From Geosiphon pyriformis (Eukaryota > Glomeromycota > Glomeromycetes > Archaeosporales > Geosiphonaceae): a DNA stretch of 64,000 nt. Position 1 is the first letter of the stretch; each line of letters starts with the position of its first letter. The position numbers were made by a program, and so were the translations under genes. The notes below the pieces were generated by a model, which was not told the DNA's origin, ran no database searches, and was given only the letters and a program-made list of their open reading frames with translations. The DNA lies in the NCBI GenBank assembly GCA_016748015.1, contig JAAOMT010000607.1, forward strand, positions 96,017 through 160,016, written 5' to 3'. Of this stretch, positions 35,876-47,339 are shown one piece after another.

Positions 35876-38835
35876 ATAAATATTATAAAATAATTAAAAG
35901 TCAATTCAATTGGAGGTTTTTTCAATCTAAAATATATTAATTAATTAATTTTATAATTATTAATTTATAATGTAATAAAATAAATTTTAAGAAATGTTTT
36001 TAGTTTTTATTAATTATTATTTAGACAAAGCCAATTTGTTTTAATAAATTATATTTATTTACTGGTCTTATTTTTTGGGGAGGCTGTATTTATTAATTTA
36101 AAAATTAATATGTTAAAACTTAAACAAAAATTAAGTTTAGTTTAATTAAACTGGTAAAATTATTACAATTTTTGAAAAATCACCAATATTTCTACAATTC
36201 TAATAAATAAATAACCACAATTTTGTTATTTTGAATTAAAAATATTTATTATTATTAATTATATTAAGATTGTATTTGAATTTGAATTTTTTTAACAGCT
36301 TTAACTAATGATTTTAATAATTAAACAAAATTGACAATTAACTTGTCTACTAGTTATTTGTTTGAATCTTGGATTTAAGCAGCAAAAAGTTTAATAGCTA
36401 TTTGTAAATCAGAATTAAAAACAAAGATTAAACTAAAAATTTTCAAATAGCTGGGAAAATTTAATAGTCATCTTTAATATAAAGAGCAAAAAAACCAAGG
36501 AGCATAATAATATATATTTTTAATTCTTTGTAAAAAACTTTTTTTGCTCTTTGTTTAATTTTTATTTGTTTAATTAGCTTAAAAATATTTAATTACAACT
36601 TCTTTAGAATTTCGGATGTGTTTTTTCATTTTATTTTTCATTTAATATTAAGATTATAGTTTCAAACTTTTTGAATCTTGTGATAAATAAATAATTATTT
36701 GTTTAAATTAACAGTTTTATTATAGTTTTTGGTAAGAACCAAATAGGTAAAAATTATGAAATTTTTTTTTTCACAATTTAAAACTCGTTATTATTATTGT
36801 ATTAATTAAATTTTGTGTATTATTTCTGAATAGTAGTAAAAGTAATATATTTCAGCAATAAAAAATTATTAAATATCTCGATAAGTTTGGCAAGTTTTGT
36901 TATTTTAAAGAGTTTTAATTAAGTAGTAAACAGCTAATCAAATATAAATTTAATGGTTCAAGTATTTAAATTAGATGGTGTTTAATAAAAATAATTAAAT
37001 AATTGTTTTTTGTTGATGTTTTCAAAATAAACTTAATTGAAAAATATACAGAATAAACAAAATAGATTTTGGTTAAATGTTATTGAGAAATCACTTTCAA
37101 TCATTACATATTTGTTTACTGAATTGCTGTTTAACAAAAAAGCAAATTAAGCAAAAAGAATTTTTTAACATATTATATATTGTTTTTGGCAAAAACAGAA
37201 AAGTGGTTTTTTGTTTTTTGTAACAAAATCATGTAATTACTTATAAATAAATAATAAATAGATTTTAACAATCTTACACAAAACATTATTTTTATATTTT
37301 AAATTAAAATAATAAGTTAACAAATAACAAAAAATGGAGTTATTAAAAACAATATAAATATGACCAAGATAAAAAATAATACAACTGTGATAATTTTGTG
37401 TCTTAGTTAACATATTTTAAAATTTAATAACAGATATTAATTATTATTTTTTCAATAAATTGCAAGCAAGTTTTTTAATTTTCAAGCTAATTCTAACAAT
37501 AAATTTAAAAAATAAAAAAATTAGGAAATTAATTGTAATTTCTAGCTAGATACTTTTTTATAACTTTGAAAATTTTGGCTTATAACTAATAAAAAAATAC
37601 ATAACTTTTAGCATTATAAATTAACCAAGCAAATAATTATAATTTTTCAATTTTTTAAAATAATTTGTTTCGAAAATTACTTTTTTTTTATTTAAAAATA
37701 CAGAGCTTTAAGTTATATGAAAAAAGTTAATAAAATACTTTACCTGTATTTTATTATGCAAATAATAGTGCATAAATCCAATCAATTTTTTTTTAATTGG
37801 TTACAAAAACTTGACATACAAATGTAAAATTCCAACAAAATATTTTATTACATATACTTTAAGAAAATAGTTTTTTTAAGAATATTACTTTTTATTATCT
37901 TTCTTTAAATACAACAACTATTTGTAACCATGTGATACTACATTATTTATTTATTCAAATAATTTTTTGATTTAAAAATATATAAATTAATTATTTTTAA
38001 GTGCTAATATAAAGATTACTTGTTATAACAAAATCAATACTTATGATAAAAATATAACTTCTTTGAACATTATAGATGCAATTATTTTTTCTACACAATC
38101 TTGGAATTTTGTTCAAATTGTGCAGCTTGGATAAAGACAAAAATTTTGTCTTCTTTTACATTGGAATATTTTCTTATCTGATAATGATATTATAGATAAA
38201 TTATTAGATTTATTAGAATTTTTATGAAAAAAATGCAACATATCATTATTAACTTCCAGTTGATAAATCTTTATCTGCTAAAGAATCTTTTGTTATTAAT
38301 TTTATATTGCAAATTGAAACCATACTATCTGGTAAAAAATCTTTAAAGTAATTAAGAGTGTAAAAGATCATAAAGATTTTAAAAAAAGGAAGAAGTTAAA
38401 AGTGTTGTAAATATAATAAAAAATAATGAACTCATTGGTTTAGATACTGTATTTAGATATATTAAATAACAAAATTGTGGCAAGACGATAAAACAATTTT
38501 TAGTTTCAAAAGTAAATAACTTGAGAAAAGAGATAGATAAATTAATTTCTTAATTGTATATTTTTCATTTTGTCGAATTTAATAAGTATTAGTATACATT
38601 TTTTAATTATTTTCTTTTCCTTTATATAAGATTTTTTTGTAAATGAAATTTAAGGTGAAAATTTCTTACCTGATAAGAATAAACAGTACATTTAATAATT
38701 ATAATAATGCTAGCAGAAACAACAGCAATAATGATATATTTATTAACAGTAACGACAATAATTTTGTCAATTTGAGATTGTAAACCGAAGATACACTTAA
38801 TCTCAACTCCGGATTAATGGGAGTGACCATTCATT
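35876..38835. other. AT-rich region without recognisable genes
   Basis: Very AT-rich. The stretch 38040-38560 is slightly more balanced and contains broken coding-like sequence in several frames, but no family can be named. No intact frame of note. Confidence 0.55.
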
Positions 38836-39756
38836 TCTCATTTACTATCAATTCAAGATGGAATTATTAGAAATTTCATCCTTTCTACTCTAGGTAACTA
38901 ATCCTTAATTTGGTAGTTCTATTGACATTCTAAGCCAAAAATTCTAATTATAAAATTCTAAGATCTTGTTCTTTTTTAGAATATCAATATTTCCATTCCA
39001 TCCGAGAACAAATAAATGCTAGATTTAGCAAAGTATTCAAAATCAATTTTGATATTCAATCCATTCAGGTGGTTTCCTTAATGACTGAATAAAAATAAAA
39101 TATTGAAATTTATTTCCTGCAATTTAACTCAATGCAGTCCCTCTTGAAGGTATGCCTTCTAGATTAAAAATCTCTCAACTATCAAGTGTCTATAATCCAA
39201 TTTATAATATATAATTGCTAAAACTCAAATTCATGCTACATTTTGCCCCGAATCCTTTGTATATTGAGCTATTTTTATAGAAATGAAATATTCGATTCCT
39301 TTAAATAAAATGTAATCCCAGTTAAATCAGAGGAGGCTTCTCAGAATAAAGTTTAATTTTTTGGCATTGCATGAAAATCAAAATTCCCAATAAAATTTGA
39401 GAATAAAAGTATAAAACTTTGCAAGGAAATACTGGTTATACATATATATCAACATGAAAATAAATTAGCTAAAAAATAGAGAAAGCAAAAGAAACTCTTA
39501 AAATTTTCATGCAAAAGTATTAATTTTTCCAAAATTGTTAGAATCTAGAATATTTTAAAAAATCTTGCTTAGGCTTCATAATAGAGTTCTCTACTAAGAA
39601 GGAATTTTTAAAGGAGTAAATAACAATAAAGATATGCAATTTATCATAAAACCTATTTCTTTATGATTAGTCTATTTCAAATTTATTAGTTAAAGATGCT
39701 AACCTTTAAGACAATACAAATTTAAATCGGAAATATAAGTAGCTAAAATGAAGCTA

Positions 39757-40594
39757 CACTGGGTGGACAAAAGTCATCGGACACTTTTTTATTTCTTCAT
39801 TAAATATTTTTTATACATAATAATTAATAATGAGTGGTCCTCCCTTCTTCTCAATACATTCTTCAACACGTCTAAACATACTAAAAACCAAATTTTTATA
39901 AATTTCCGGGGAAATTTTGTTCCATTCATCTTGTAATGCCATGAATAATTCCGAGTTATTTGCGGGGCACGGATTTGGTTTTTTGAGTTGTTTTTGTAAA
40001 TAGTCCTCTACATGTTCTATAGGATTGAGATCGGGCGATTGTGCTGGCCATTTGGAGAGTAATTTTATGTTTTTTTCTATCAGCCATATCTTTACATCTT
40101 GAGCAGTATGGATCGAAGCATTGTCTTGTTAAAAAAAATAAGATCGATGCTAAAATTTGTATTCAATCCATGATAATAAATTTTTTTCTAAAAGCTCAAT
40201 ATATCCAAACCGATTTAATATGCATTCTACTAAAACCAAAGGATCTAATCCAGTTCCACAAAAACATCTCCATACCATAATTCCAACTCCAACTACTTCT
40301 GGATACATATTGAATAGTATTGGTTTGTTTATAATTAGAAAGTGTATCTTGCATAGTAGATTTGGGATAATTAAGTTTTCCTGATATTTTACGTATAGAA
40401 TATTCTTCTTTTGAAAGAGTAATAATTCTATACGCTCAAAATCAGTCAATTCTTTTCTTTGTATTTTTAACCCATTTCTCACTATTTATAATAGCTAATC
40501 TATCTATAAATAAATTTTTTGTGTTTATTTTATCATTTATGTTACTTCAAATAATAAAAACGTAAAGTGTCCGGTGACTTTTGTCCACCCAGTG
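39757..40594 (-). mobile_element. Tc1/mariner-type DNA transposon, 838 bp, defective
   Basis: 31-bp terminal inverted repeats starting CACTGGGTGGACAAAAGTCA with one mismatch, flanked by TA on both sides (39755-39756 and 40595-40596). The homologous unoccupied site is preserved near 21953 in the other copy of the segmental repeat, which confirms insertion. Intact relatives are about 1.2-1.3 kb, so roughly a third is missing. Confidence 0.93.
39811..40482 (-). pseudogene. Tc1-like transposase, N-terminal and catalytic remnants
   Basis: On the minus strand the order is ELTDFERIELL (start of the helix-turn-helix region), a collapsed middle, VGVGIMVWRCFCGTGLDPLV, then QDNASIHTA with the second catalytic Asp and WPAQSPDLNPIEHV with the catalytic Glu 35 residues further on. 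The segment that should hold the first Asp is deleted. Two in-frame stops (TAG and TAA) lie between EYKF and QDNA at about 40124-40152. The element cannot move on its own. Confidence 0.88.
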
Positions 40595-40977
40595 TATCTT
40601 GTCAAACCATGAAAAAAATTTAGTGATCCTCACAGAATTATCTCATAATACGGCTTGGATATGCAGCGACCCATTAATATGATTGGGTCCCTATAATTTC
40701 TTAAATAGATTGGATTCAGAAGTAAAGCTATTAGATATTTTTCATTATAAGAAGAATATGAGTTTCCAAATCCATAAAAGTACGAATGTGCGCTTGTCTA
40801 CATTTCGAACGAAATTGCTACCACTATTCCAAGAGTATCAAGTCGATGATTTAGAGGAAATTTCTTGTATCTCTTATAAAAGCACTATAATTCTCATCAT
40901 TTTTACGGTGATTCGCCGCATAAGCACCCAGGGCCTATAATATTAACTGCTTATAAAAATTAATCTAGACTTTATAT

Positions 40978-41590
40978 AGGGATGGTTTTTATTTGGATCC
41001 TCTTTATTCACTTTTGGGAATATAGATTCTCAATTGAAGAAACAATGCGTGCCTTGGATGACGCAGTCTATAGTAACAAGGTATGTCCTACAAAACTTTC
41101 TGATAATTTCAAAAGTGCGATGCTAAGAGCTTTTCTTGACTGCGCTAAATTAGGTATATTATGCCGTAATTAGCGACACTTCTGCTTGGGTAGTTAGTAG
41201 ATCAAATACAATTGCTGAGTTTCGTGGATGGAGGTATATCCTTAAGACTACTTTGAAGAAAAAAAATTTTTTTCAAAGAAACATATGTCAACTTCTTTCC
41301 GGATTTTTAGTCCACACATTGCCCTTAATACACGATATGATTTATTAAACCGAAGTTTTGAACAAGACCTGCAGTCAGCAAGTGCTGAATATAATTTAAG
41401 CTTCTTTCGAATTATCCAGTTCAATAGATAAATTTCAAAATACTCAAGTCTAATTGTATTAATTTCTTCTAAAGTTTGCTGTTATTCCATGGGGCTGTGT
41501 TGCGAAAGGGTACGTTTGATTAGAAATATAACAGTTTTTATGTACTATTTTAGTTATCAGCGAAGTTTTTTCCAATTTCTTGTCAAGTTT
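40978..41590 (+). pseudogene. aldo/keto reductase fragment (copy D)
   Basis: Holds the second half of exon 7 (TMRALDDAV readable at about 41042-41068), exon 8 (SDTSAWVVSRSNTIAEFRGW at about 41170-41230), exon 9 (LLNRSFEQDLQSA-like) and exon 10 (AVIPWG), with introns retained, so it is a DNA-level copy and not a processed one. It starts abruptly at about 40978 and stops in intron 10, where AT-rich sequence begins. It could not encode a functional enzyme. Confidence 0.87.
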
Positions 41591-42078
41591 TATTTATTAA
41601 TAAATATATTTTTGTTTCTATTTTTTTAAAAAACAAACTACAAATAGCTTATTAATATGAAAATATTTATAAAAAGATTTAAGCGTTCAAAATCTTTTGT
41701 TATAATTATGTAAAAATAAAAAAGTATTTAATTTAAGAAATGTTTATTAATAACTTTGTATTGTTTAAAAATAATCTTAAATTTTCTTTTCACATGCCTA
41801 AATGTCAGTTCTTATGCAAGTTATAAATAATATAAGGCACATAAAAAGGAAAATATTTATTAATGCGTTAAATTTACCAAATTTAGTTTTAATTCCTGGT
41901 ATTTGTCATATAGTATTCACAATGAGGTAAAAATCTAGTAATTCTTCGTTTTTGTTATTAAAAAATGGACATGAATAGAAAATTTGGACTGGCACACCGA
42001 GAAATTACAAATAATGAATATGTTATCTCATCAATATTTTTTAAAAAGTTGTTTTTAAATTTCACGACAGTGTGAACA
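41591..42078. other. AT-rich sequence between two mobile-element relics
   Basis: No gene. It separates reductase relic D from the MULE left end. Confidence 0.6.
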
Positions 42079-42133
42079 AATAGTAAAACCTGCGATAGAT
42101 TAGGTAGATTGGGTAACCTGCGATAAATAGACA

Positions 42134-42468
42134 TTTTTTATGAGCAACGGCCCCTTTTGAGGGCAGACCCAATTGAAGGTACTGTAAAGTCGACCAAACA
42201 ACTTTGAATGGAAAATTCAAACGAGTAATACTTTTATTATTGAGACAGGTAAGCTTAAAAATAGAGGTCCTTCTTTATTACATTTAGCAATCAGTTTTTA
42301 AGAACAACGGCACCTTTTGAGAGCAGACCCAATTGAAAGTACTGTAAAGTTGACCAAACTAAGTGACACAACTTTGAATGGAAAATTCAAACAAGTAATA
42401 CTGTTATTATTGAAACAGGTAAGCTTAAAAATAGATATCCTTCTTTATTACATATAACGATCAGTTTT
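42134..42468. repeat. tandem duplication of about 161 bp in the MULE left end
   Basis: Copies at 42134-42294 and 42295-42468, both carrying CAACGGC(C/A)CCTTTTGAG, AGACCCAATTGAA and ACTTTGAATGGAAAATTCAAAC. The second copy has a 13-bp extra segment (AGTGACA). Subterminal arrays like this are often transposase-binding regions; that role is inferred. Confidence 0.85.
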
Positions 42469-42481
42469 TATTGTAAAAAAC

Positions 42482-44148
42482 TTAAATCTTTCCATAGATG
42501 ACAAAATCCATTGTATAACCACTTTTGGGAGGAGGACGCGAACTTCCAATTGCCATCGCCCTTGCTTTGTAAGTTTTTTGCAACCCATCGTATTGATACC
42601 AGCCAGAATTTTTAACATTTTCGAAACGAACATCGGCAATATGATGGATGTCGTTACAAAAAGAAACTCCCATCAGGCGATATCTATATTAAAAAATTAA
42701 TAAATAAATACAGTAAGTGATAAACTTAATTCAAATTTACCTTTGTTTTGTAATTTGATTTCCTTTAGGAAAATTGATTTCTTCTGGTAAATCTTTGTTC
42801 TGAAGAGACGTCTTTTCATTAATAGTGCTAATTCCCGTAACATTGATGACAAGGATCAGAGGCAGTCGCTGGTCGATTTGTCTTTTTGATACGGTATCAC
42901 CTGTGCATCGGTAAAAATACCTAAGAAAAGGTTAGAATGCAAAGCGAAAAAGAGGAAAAAATATAGACACTTTACTCAAGCTTCCCAGTCTCCAATGATA
43001 CACATTTTTCAGTCATATAAGCATTTGTAGGAACGTTTTTTGGAGCCTCTCCGTTTGTCGATTTGAATTCTAATCCGCATGCAATAACATAAGGATTTTG
43101 CCAGTGTTCAAGGCAAGACTCGAAATAATCATTTCCTGATAATACCGGAACCTGCGGTTTTCTACAAATTAAATTATGTGCATTAATATAAATATATCGA
43201 CTGTAGCAAAATGAAAAAAATAAGCAAAAATGTCGCGTAAAATAAAAGATATATATGAACTTACATTAGGGTAATATCGAAACACTTCACTGGGAATATG
43301 ACTTTCTTTGGGCAGTTGTCAGAGCTGCACGTGGTCGTTATTGTACTTTTGACAACAAGATTCTGGTCCAAGGAGTCATGAAAAAACTGTTCAAAAAATC
43401 GTTCCGAAAGCCCTCCGAATAAATCCAACTCTTCTTCTTTCATTAAATTCGCATATGACGGTTAATTCGCAATCCAAAGAATCTTGGCTTCAAACCATCG
43501 TTTCTGTTTCATGAGCTCAAAAACGCGAAGACGATTTGTTTGCGAAGTTGGTTCAATTTCAGCGAAAGAAACGGCTTGTTTATAGATATTTTGGTTGTCG
43601 AAGGCGCTTTGAATTAAGGTTAGACTTGTATCCACTGGACACGTGGAAATCAAGCGCAACCCTCCTTGATTTCCACCATATGGCATCGTATGAACAATCG
43701 AATTGCCATAAGAGTCTTTGTCTACTGGAGCTGACTGCATAGAGACGACTTGCTTCTTCAATTATTAAGTTATAAATTTATTATTGGAGAAGAAAGATCA
43801 TAAAAAAAGCAGTCATATTACCTTCGATTTTTTTTTGATGGCTCATCAGCATATCCAATAATATCAGCTAATTGAAGAGTGTGTTGCTCAGTATTACCAT
43901 CTTCAAAGGTAATATCTACAATTATTTTGCCATCGCCAATAATCTCAGCGATCTGTGCTTTGTAATAAGGTCTATCTAAAACTGTATCCTGAAGCTGAAT
44001 GGATTCTTGTGGTATTAATCGGGTTTTTCTTTTATTTTTAGGACCTCTCTTTTGGGGTAATCTAAGCTCGTTTTCAGCGCGGCCATTAGCATCCCTCTGA
44101 CGAAGATAAGACTCAAGAGAACTGGTTGTAGATGATTCGGCGGCAGAC
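42482..44148 (-). pseudogene. Tudor-like + C19/USP-like protease part of the MULE gene
   Basis: Exons: 43822-44148, 43265-about 43755, 42976-43161, 42741-42920, 42482-42683. The first starts at a splice acceptor and joins upstream to micro-exons in one consistent phase, so it is the 3' part of the transposase transcript. It encodes a basic KRGPKNKRK stretch, then a Tudor/SH3-like segment (YYKAQIAEIIGDGKIIVDI, FEDGNTEQHTLQL). The next exon has STCPVDTSLTLIQSAF, which resembles the Cys box of ubiquitin-specific proteases, and a CSSDNC pair. The last two have LPLILVINVTG and YRLMGVSFC, HHIADVRF and GWYQYDGL, resembling the His and Asp boxes. One in-frame TAA (43462-43464) interrupts the Cys-box exon; the rest is open. 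The family assignment rests on motif order, not on a search. Confidence 0.68.
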
Positions 44149-44379
44149 CTACGTAGAAAAGACAGATTATTATATAGACTGTATAAAATAAAATAAAATA
44201 AAATATTACCTTTGCAATTTATATCTGTAAGAGAAAATGATATATCAATATTATTATTAATAAACTAACGAGATATTTACTTTTGAAACGTAGATTCACT
44301 AAAAGTAAAAGTAAACCATTAGTATATATATAAAATTAAACCAAATTAATAGAAGCTTTACCTCTCTATCTTAGATTCT

Positions 44380-46787
44380 TTAATGAATAGACGAACAACT
44401 ACAAGACATTAAAACTGCATGGACAAGCAAACTTTCCATTTCTACATGTAACATATAATGGTTTTATCCATTGTTTGAAGCAATCTTTGTTAATTGCTTC
44501 AGGAATCTCTGATTCTAAATTCTCACTATTAAAGTGTTGAAAAGTAACATTCATGCTAGTAAACCGGATAACACTCCAGGTACACTGATCAATTTCTAAA
44601 AGCGATATTAATTATGAATTGTTTTTAAGGGAAAAGATTGCACATAATGATTATTTACCTTGTACCAAATTTTTTTATATAACAGTTCTCCTTGTTGATT
44701 CATTTTTTCTTTTTCTCGTTCTAACTTTGATTTTGTTGGATTTTTGCCTTCTCCTTGCCAAAACCTTATAAAAAAGAACTTAATATCGTTTTTACAAAAT
44801 TTCTTCTTGCGTTTTACCTTTCCATTTCTCCGGCATCAACACGCATTGACGTAGTAATTTTTTCAAGATTTGAATGTAGAGATTTGGTGTATCTTCCCCG
44901 ATAATGTAGTATCATATCCTTTTTAAAATAACTCTCTACTAACATATTTGTTTTCATAGGACAATCAATACGCTTATAATCTGGCCAAGTATCTAGAGTA
45001 TTAGGGTATTAATATGAAATATAAGTTATAAAATCAAATTATTTTTCACTAACCGATCCATTGGCTGAACCAATGTAATCGAAAATAGGTCGTAATAGCT
45101 TTTGCGATAGCTAAATTTCTAATCCCAATAGCAGCTTGGAATTTTTGCGAGTCTAAGAGAGTAAGTTTCCGTTGATCGAATTCTTATTGATCTCGAGATC
45201 GTTTGACAAATCGAAATTGGTAAAATGTCCGATCTCTAAGCCATTGATCATTCAAGTTTTTTGCAAACCATTCTTTGAGCGCATCAGCTATAAAATGATA
45301 ATATTATAAGATTAAAATATAAAACCCAATAAATCTTTAAAACCTCACCTTCATGCCAATCACACAAGACTACTTGAGTTTTTGGAAAATGTTTCTTGGC
45401 TGCTACTAAATAAGAATCCCATTTATCCATAGCTAACCACTTGGGATTTGATTGAATATTGCTCTTACGACTATATTCAATAAACTTTTAATAGAAAGAA
45501 TTATTGTACAATTTATAAATTGAAAATTTCAATCGAACAAAAATTATTATACAACTTACTTGCTCAAACATTAAATCAATAACTGGTAATGTTTCTTTAT
45601 CACTTATAAATGTTGCTAAAACTCGACCACGTGGTTCATCTGATCTAACCATAAAGACAGTATTGGAGAAGTTTAAGCTGTTGCGACGGCTAGTAGAATC
45701 TAGAGACAAAAAATCTGGATATTTGTATAATAGATTTTGACATGACTGTAGATGCAACACCAAGAAGTACAGCTTGATCCTTAGAATTCTGAGCATCCTT
45801 AATTCCATATTGTTTTGATATGACGACCCCTTCAGCCTCATAAGTATCCATTAGGGAACGAACCTGTTAATAAAGTGAATTAATATGATAATATATAAAA
45901 AAGTGAATGTAACCAATTTCTTACTTTTTCAAATTCTAACACATTTGGATAACGTAACTTTTTGTCGTACTTGAGAGCATTTTGAATTGTCTCAAGATTA
46001 GGTGCAAATCGAGCAGAAATTGGTTGAACTTGATTTGCAAATCTATTACTTGTGCTCAAAATCTTCGCATTATTCATTAATCTAAAAATAATTAATATTA
46101 ATAAAATTCAATTACTTTTTCGAATTTATACTTAAACTTACCAGTTGCAATCATTGAAGGTGATGCATTTGTAGTTTTATTTGAGATGGTTTTTCTAATT
46201 GAGTTGGCCATTCGGTGTGGTTTTTTTCAGATGTGATCAGGATCATGATTTCCATAGCACACAATATTGCATAGATTGAGTGGCTTGTCATGAGGAACTG
46301 CAATACGACCCTTCCAATTACATTTAGTTTTATGACACCCATTCTATAAATAAAGATAAAGTTAATACTTTTTAATTTTGATTAGAAATTATTCTTTATT
46401 TTATACCCTATTGGAACATCCAAGATATTCTACGTATGCCAACTTTGAATTTGAATTTTTGTTTGCATCTTCATTTACAAGTGTAATGGCTTTTACATCT
46501 CCTTCACGTACCTTAATATTCAATAAAATAATATTATATATACAGAAGTATAATTCATATAAATAACAATCTCTTACCCGCTTCTTATGTATACAGTCAT
46601 GATCTAGAATTTTATAGCCGTTACAAAGACTACCACCTCCTAGGGATACCGTATCAAACATATATAAGTCTAACACTGAGGGTACTTCTATAAGTGGCAC
46701 TTGTATGCATCGAATAGTTGACAATAATGGGCGCCAAATGGCCTTTTTTGTTTCAATAGAGCTAGTAGACAAAGCATAATCGCCCAT
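44380..46787 (-). pseudogene. MULE transposase with zinc-binding N-terminus and SWIM-like C-terminus
   Basis: Exons: 46578-46787 (ATG at 46785-46787), 46407-46511, 46142-46343, 45925-46081, 45560-45863, 45349-45484, 45054-45287, 44819-44992, 44659-44765 and one ending near 44380. In order they give a Cys/His cluster (GCHKTKCNWKGRI..CYGNHDPDH), the first catalytic Asp (FLSLDSTSRRN), the second (KWLAMDKWDSYLVAAKKHFP, then VVLCDWHE, a MULE hallmark), the Glu motif (KTNMLVESYFKKD) and a SWIM-like CRNGKFACPC. Damage: TGA at 46227-46229, a phase mismatch at the 46142/46081 junction, a frameshift near 45745, TAA at 45184-45186 and TAG at 44399-44401. Between this and the protease part lie micro-exons encoding ESTFQK and YKLQR. 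Confidence 0.85.
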
Positions 46788-46954
46788 TAGTGATAATGTT
46801 ATGGTAGTAAAGATAATGTACCTTTACCTTCTTTACACATTTTATATATTTCATTTTCTCACTTGATACGATCACGGGGTTTACAGGTTTTTACCCTATT
46901 GCAATCTATCGCAGGTTTTACATTAGATGGCTGATCATCGCAGGTTTTACTATT

Positions 46955-47339
46955 AAAAATATATATCTGATTATTTTTTTTCTATTTAAAAGGTATTAGA
47001 GTTTTTAAATAAACTGAAAATTTTTTTTTGGTTTGATACTTTAATATATGCTTTACAATAGACTTTAAAATTACTTTAATTGATTTTTTTTTTGTTTTAA
47101 TAATATATTAGTTTAATAATATGAATAGTAACAGCATTAATAATATTTTTTTAAAAAAAAACATATGAATATAAAATATTATTGGTTGAAATATTGTAAA
47201 CATAAATATTAAATAATGTTCTAATATGTTTATGTTTAACATAAATTACATAAAAACTGTTTAATAATAATTTAATGTTTAAACAAATAATAAACATAAA
47301 TATTAAACAATATTTTAATATATCTTTTATCTTAATTAA
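46955..47339. other. AT-rich sequence
   Basis: Nothing recognisable; repeated AATATT/AAACATAAATATTAAA words. Confidence 0.6.

Larger units (their letters stand above)
38836..41590 (+). repeat. right copy of segmental direct repeat (decayed, rearranged)
   Basis: Same orientation as 21120-24050. It contains the upstream flank (38836-39756 and 40595-40910), then jumps to reductase exon 7 (about 40978 on) and ends in intron 10 at about 41585, so the promoter and exons 1-6 are lost. Divergence is clearly higher than between reductase copies A and B. Confidence 0.82.
42079..46954 (-). mobile_element. Mutator-like (MULE) DNA transposon, about 4.9 kb, with protease cargo
   Basis: The outermost inverted words are AATAGTAAAACCTGCGAT at 42079-42096 and its exact reverse complement at 46937-46954. 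The core ACCTGCGAT is repeated once more inside each end (about 42114-42122; 46905-46915). Between them lies one spliced minus-strand transcription unit encoding a MULE transposase followed by a Tudor-like exon and a C19-like protease. I could not find a convincing 8-10 bp target duplication, so the exact termini may lie a few bases further out. A 161-bp tandem duplication sits just inside the left end. Confidence 0.78.

Noticed and set aside
38040-38560. Coding-like stretch in the AT-rich region
   Set aside because: Frames are broken every few dozen codons and I cannot name a family.
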